A stretch of 35,043 nt of DNA, taken from NCBI RefSeq assembly GCF_001570985.1, contig NZ_BCSS01000037.1, forward strand, positions 1-35,043, read 5' to 3'. The notes below the pieces were generated by a model that was given only the letters and a program-made list of their open reading frames with translations, was not told where the DNA came from and made no database searches. The stretch comes from Janibacter limosus NBRC 16128 (lineage in GTDB: Bacteria > Actinomycetota > Actinomycetes > Actinomycetales > Dermatophilaceae). Each line of letters opens with the position of its first letter. The first letter of the stretch is position 1. Positions 30,864-35,043 of this stretch are shown here, piece after piece. Both the position numbers and the translations under genes were made by a program.

Positions 30864-30892
30864 TTGAGCCTCGGATTTGCGCAATGTCAGAT
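30864..30892 (+). promoter_or_regulatory. Possible dnaK promoter between the HAIR sites
   Basis: TTGAGC (30864-30869) could be a -35 and TCAGAT (30887-30892) a -10 with a 17-base spacer, giving a start near 30899. The -10 is weak, so this is a suggestion only. The position between the two operators is what a HspR-repressed promoter requires. Confidence 0.35.
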
Positions 30893-30903
30893 CGGGCTCC
30901 TAA

Positions 30904-30924
30904 GTTGAGCAGCAACAACTCAAC
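30904..30924. promoter_or_regulatory. HAIR operator 2 (HspR-binding site)
   Basis: GTTGAGC-N7-ACTCAAC, identical in both half-sites to operator 1 and extended by AA on the left and TT on the right (palindrome 30902-30926). The two sites start 63 bases apart, about six helical turns, so HspR dimers would lie on the same face of the DNA. Confidence 0.87.
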
Positions 30925-30968
30925 TTCGTCGAGGTGACCGCCTCGACACCCGAACAAAGGAGCGCCCC

Positions 30969-32860
<1,892 letters not shown>

Positions 32861-32864
<4 letters not shown>

Positions 32865-33529
32865 CCGACCCCAACCAGCCGATCGACCCCGAGGTGAGCG
32901 CGGACACCGCGCAGCCCGCGGGCGAGGAGCAGGTCGTCGACGCCGAGGTGGTCTCGGACGAGCAGTCCGAGACCACCCCGGCCGGGGACGAAGGCGCTGC
33001 CCTGAGGAGCGACGAAGGAGCCTCGAAGGGGGGCGACACTCCCGTCGTCGAGGAGGTCGCCGCTGACGCGGAGGCCCACCCCGACACGGCCCGCGCCGAC
33101 CAGCTCCACGACGACTACCTGCGGCTGCAGGCGGAGTACGTCAACTACAAGCGGCGCGTCGACCGGGACCTTCCGGTGCACAAGACCCGTGCCGCCCACG
33201 AGGTGCTCGAGACGCTCCTGCCGGTGCTCGACGAGATCCACCTGGCCGAGCAGCACGGTGACCTGCCGGAGGGCACGCCCTTCCGCGCGATCGCCGACAA
33301 GCTCGAGCAGTCGCTCGGCAAGCACGGACTGGAGCGCGTGGGCGTCAAGGGCGAGCCCTTCGACCCCAATGTCCACGAGGCGCTCATGCACGCACCGTGG
33401 GATGCGGAGGACGCCGAGCTCCCGAGCGACGCGACGGCCACCACGGTCGTCACGGTGCTCCAGCCCGGCTACCGCGCCGGTGAGCGCGTCCTGCGCGCCG
33501 CCCGCGTGGCCGTCGCCGACCCGCAGTAG
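32861..33529 (+). CDS. grpE: Nucleotide exchange factor GrpE
   Basis: 222 residues from GTG 32861, overlapping the dnaK stop (GTGA). The first about 70 residues are acidic and disordered-looking, followed by a coiled coil ([20 protein letters not shown] region, about 86-105) and the beta-rich domain with the GrpE signature around [13 protein letters not shown] (about 167-179). It releases ADP from DnaK. The long acidic N-terminus is usual in actinobacteria. It is followed by dnaJ after 28 bases. Confidence 0.97.
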
Positions 33530-33557
33530 CCGCAACAGATCCGAGAGGAGGAGAGAC

Positions 33558-34577
33558 ATGGCCAGTCAGGACTGGTTGGACAAGGACTTCTACGCCGTGC
33601 TCGGCGTCGGCAAGGACGCCGACGAGGGTGAGATCAAGAAGGCCTACCGCAAGCTCGCCAAGCAGTACCACCCCGACCGCAACGAAGGGGATGACGCTGC
33701 CGAGCAGAAGTTCAAGGACATCGGTGAGGCACAGGCCGTGCTCTCCGACCCCGAGCAGCGTCGTGAGTACGACGCGATCCGCTCGATGGCCGGCGGCGGT
33801 GCGCGATTCACCGCCGGCGGCCAGGGCGGGGGCGCGGGCTTCGAGGACATCTTCTCCGCCTTCGGCGGGGGTGGGGGCGGCTCCCGGATGCGCTACAGCT
33901 CCGGCGGCGGCTCCCCCTTCGCCGGGGGTGGGGGCGGTGAGCCCGACCTCGAGGACATCATGTCGATGTTCGGTGGCGGTGCTGCGGGCTTCGGCGGGCA
34001 GGGGGCGGGGTTCCGCGCGCCGCGTGGCCCGGTCAAGGGTCAGGACCTCACCGCCCGGACCGAGCTGTCCTTCCGCGACGCGGTTGAGGGGCGCACCATC
34101 TCGCTGAGCGTCAACGGCGAAAAGGTCAATGCCAAGATCCCTGCCGGGGTCAAGGACGGGCAAAAGATCCGCCTGCGTGGCAAGGGCGCTCACGGTGATC
34201 ATGGCGCCGAGCGCGGCGACCTGATCCTCACCGTGTCCGTCGGCAAGCACCCGGTCTACGGGCGTGACGGGTCCAACCTGACCATCGACCTGCCGGTGAC
34301 CTTCGCCGAGGCGGCGCTGGGGGCGACGGTCGCCGTGCCGACCCTCGACGGGTCGCAGGTCAAGGTGCGCATCGCGCCGGGCACCCCGAGCGGACGCGTC
34401 CTGCGGCTCAAGGGGCGCGGCATCGTGACCAAGGCGGCCACGGGTGACCTGCTCGCCAAGGTGCAGATCATCGTGCCGACCGAGCTCAGCGACACCGAGC
34501 GTGAGGCCGTGGAGGTGCTGCGCGATGCGCGCACCGACGACCCGCGTGCGGCGTTGACATCCGACGCGACGGCCTGA
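33558..34577 (+). CDS. dnaJ: DnaJ-type co-chaperone lacking the zinc finger (type II J protein)
   Basis: 339 residues from ATG 33558, preceded by AGGAGGAG. The J domain (about 9-75) has HPD at 38-40. A Gly/Phe-rich stretch with long Gly runs covers about 85-150, then two beta-sandwich C-terminal domains ([38 protein letters not shown]). The CxxCxGxG zinc-finger repeats of type I DnaJ are absent: there is no cysteine in the whole protein. It should stimulate DnaK ATPase. In mycobacteria the dnaK-operon DnaJ1 has a zinc finger, so this is a type II form in that position; a second type I dnaJ may exist elsewhere. Confidence 0.93.
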   Translation: MASQDWLDKDFYAVLGVGKDADEGEIKKAYRKLAKQYHPDRNEGDDAAEQKFKDIGEAQAVLSDPEQRREYDAIRSMAGGGARFTAGGQGGGAGFEDIFSAFGGGGGGSRMRYSSGGGSPFAGGGGGEPDLEDIMSMFGGGAAGFGGQGAGFRAPRGPVKGQDLTARTELSFRDAVEGRTISLSVNGEKVNAKIPAGVKDGQKIRLRGKGAHGDHGAERGDLILTVSVGKHPVYGRDGSNLTIDLPVTFAEAALGATVAVPTLDGSQVKVRIAPGTPSGRVLRLKGRGIVTKAATGDLLAKVQIIVPTELSDTEREAVEVLRDARTDDPRAALTSDATA

Positions 34578-34630
34578 GGTCGCGGCAGACTCGATGACAC
34601 CGATGGCGATGACGAAGGGAGGCGGGCACG

Positions 34631-35043
34631 ATGGCACGGATCTCTGGACTGAGCGGTGACGACCGCACGCCCGTCTTCGTCATCTCCGTCGCGGCCGACC
34701 TCGCCGGGATGCACGCGCAGACCCTGCGGCAGTACGACCGCATCGGGCTCGTCGTCCCCTCACGCACCCGTGGCGGCGGCCGGCGCTACAGCGCTGCCGA
34801 TGTCACCCGGCTGCGTGAGGTGCAGCGCCTCTCCCAGGAGGAGGGCGTCTCGCTTGCCGCGATCCAGCGGATCTTCGACCTCGAGATGCAGGTCGAGGCG
34901 CTGCGCGCCCGCGTGACCGAGCTGGACGACGAGCTCGACACCGCGCGTGAGGCCCTCGGGCAGGGGCGGCGCTTCTTCGCGGTCGGCTCGCAGGGCGAGA
35001 TCGTCGCGCTGCGCCACGGCCAGCGCCCGCGCCCCCGCACCGG
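34631..35043 (+). CDS. hspR: Heat-shock repressor HspR, MerR family (3' end cut)
   Basis: The frame is open to the right edge; 137 codons are visible. ATG 34631 has GGGAGG about 7 bases upstream. The MerR-type winged helix is typical of HspR: PVFVISVAADLAGMHAQTLRQYDRIGLVVP, then GGGRRYSAADVTRLREVQRL (about 14-70), followed by the coiled-coil dimer helix EMQVEALRARVTELDDEL (about 85-105). HspR binds HAIR sites such as those at 30841 and 30904 and represses this operon; DnaK acts as co-repressor in Streptomyces. The end is missing, but the visible part covers the known functional domain. Confidence 0.96.
   Translation, partial: MARISGLSGDDRTPVFVISVAADLAGMHAQTLRQYDRIGLVVPSRTRGGGRRYSAADVTRLREVQRLSQEEGVSLAAIQRIFDLEMQVEALRARVTELDDELDTAREALGQGRRFFAVGSQGEIVALRHGQRPRPRT

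Noticed and set aside
33800-34010. GGC-rich stretch in dnaJ as a tandem DNA repeat
   Set aside because: It encodes the Gly/Phe-rich linker expected in J proteins and shows no exact repeat unit.

Overview
The window is very GC-rich (about 70% by eye), densely coded DNA with GTG and ATG starts, many 1-4 base start/stop overlaps and short intergenic gaps. An HspR-type dnaK-grpE-dnaJ-hspR operon with HAIR operators, a DUF4235 protein, a DUF664/DinB protein, a FrnE-type DsbA protein and an actinobacterial HrpB helicase together point to an actinomycete, most likely in Micrococcales (an Intrasporangiaceae/Janibacter-like genome is my guess from style, not proven). It looks like chromosome: I see no insertion sequence, phage gene, CRISPR array, rRNA or tRNA. 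I annotate 42 protein genes, of which two are cut by the window ends.

Layout. 1-3096: the end of an FtsX-like permease with two MacB/LolD-like ATPases in one overlapping operon. 3066-4342 (minus): a zinc-free quinone oxidoreductase behind a DUF4235 membrane protein. 4452-7573: a TPP riboswitch followed by ykoE and a fused YkoD-YkoC protein, forming an ECF transporter for a thiamine precursor. 7590-13875: housekeeping and small-family genes (flavodoxin-like reductase, universal stress protein, two DinB-like proteins, DUF1361, MFS transporter, FrnE-like oxidoreductase), with a perfect 22-bp terminator stem at 8101-8145 and a 93-bp imperfect palindrome at 13901-13993.

14020-17524 is the most interesting part. 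A NrtR-like Nudix regulator is divergent from an operon of an SPFH protein, a diverged NAD-kinase-like protein and an SRPBCC protein, with a VOC protein just behind. Two nearly identical palindromic operators sit on the -35 and -10 of the divergent promoter. 17528-23286 (minus): HrpB helicase, acetyltransferase, ThrE exporter, DUF1697 and a short-chain dehydrogenase. 23356-25401: a tightly overlapped operon of an acidic small protein, a haem-oxygenase-like di-iron enzyme, a CDGSH iron-sulfur protein and a methyltransferase, which could be a small redox or modification pathway.

25373-27758 (minus): acetyltransferase, Mug glycosylase, CDF metal exporter and a CopZ-type chaperone with a CsoR-like operator. 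28039-30591: an unusual XRE regulator, a diacylglycerol-kinase-like protein and a spermidine-synthase-like methyltransferase. 30592-30968 is non-coding and holds a structured inverted repeat and two HAIR operators. 30969-35043 is the dnaK-grpE-dnaJ-hspR heat-shock operon, whose DnaJ lacks the zinc finger.

Across the whole window the octamer CGAAGGGG (either strand) occurs about 27 times by my reading, roughly nine times the expectation from base composition, often at the cost of rare codons.
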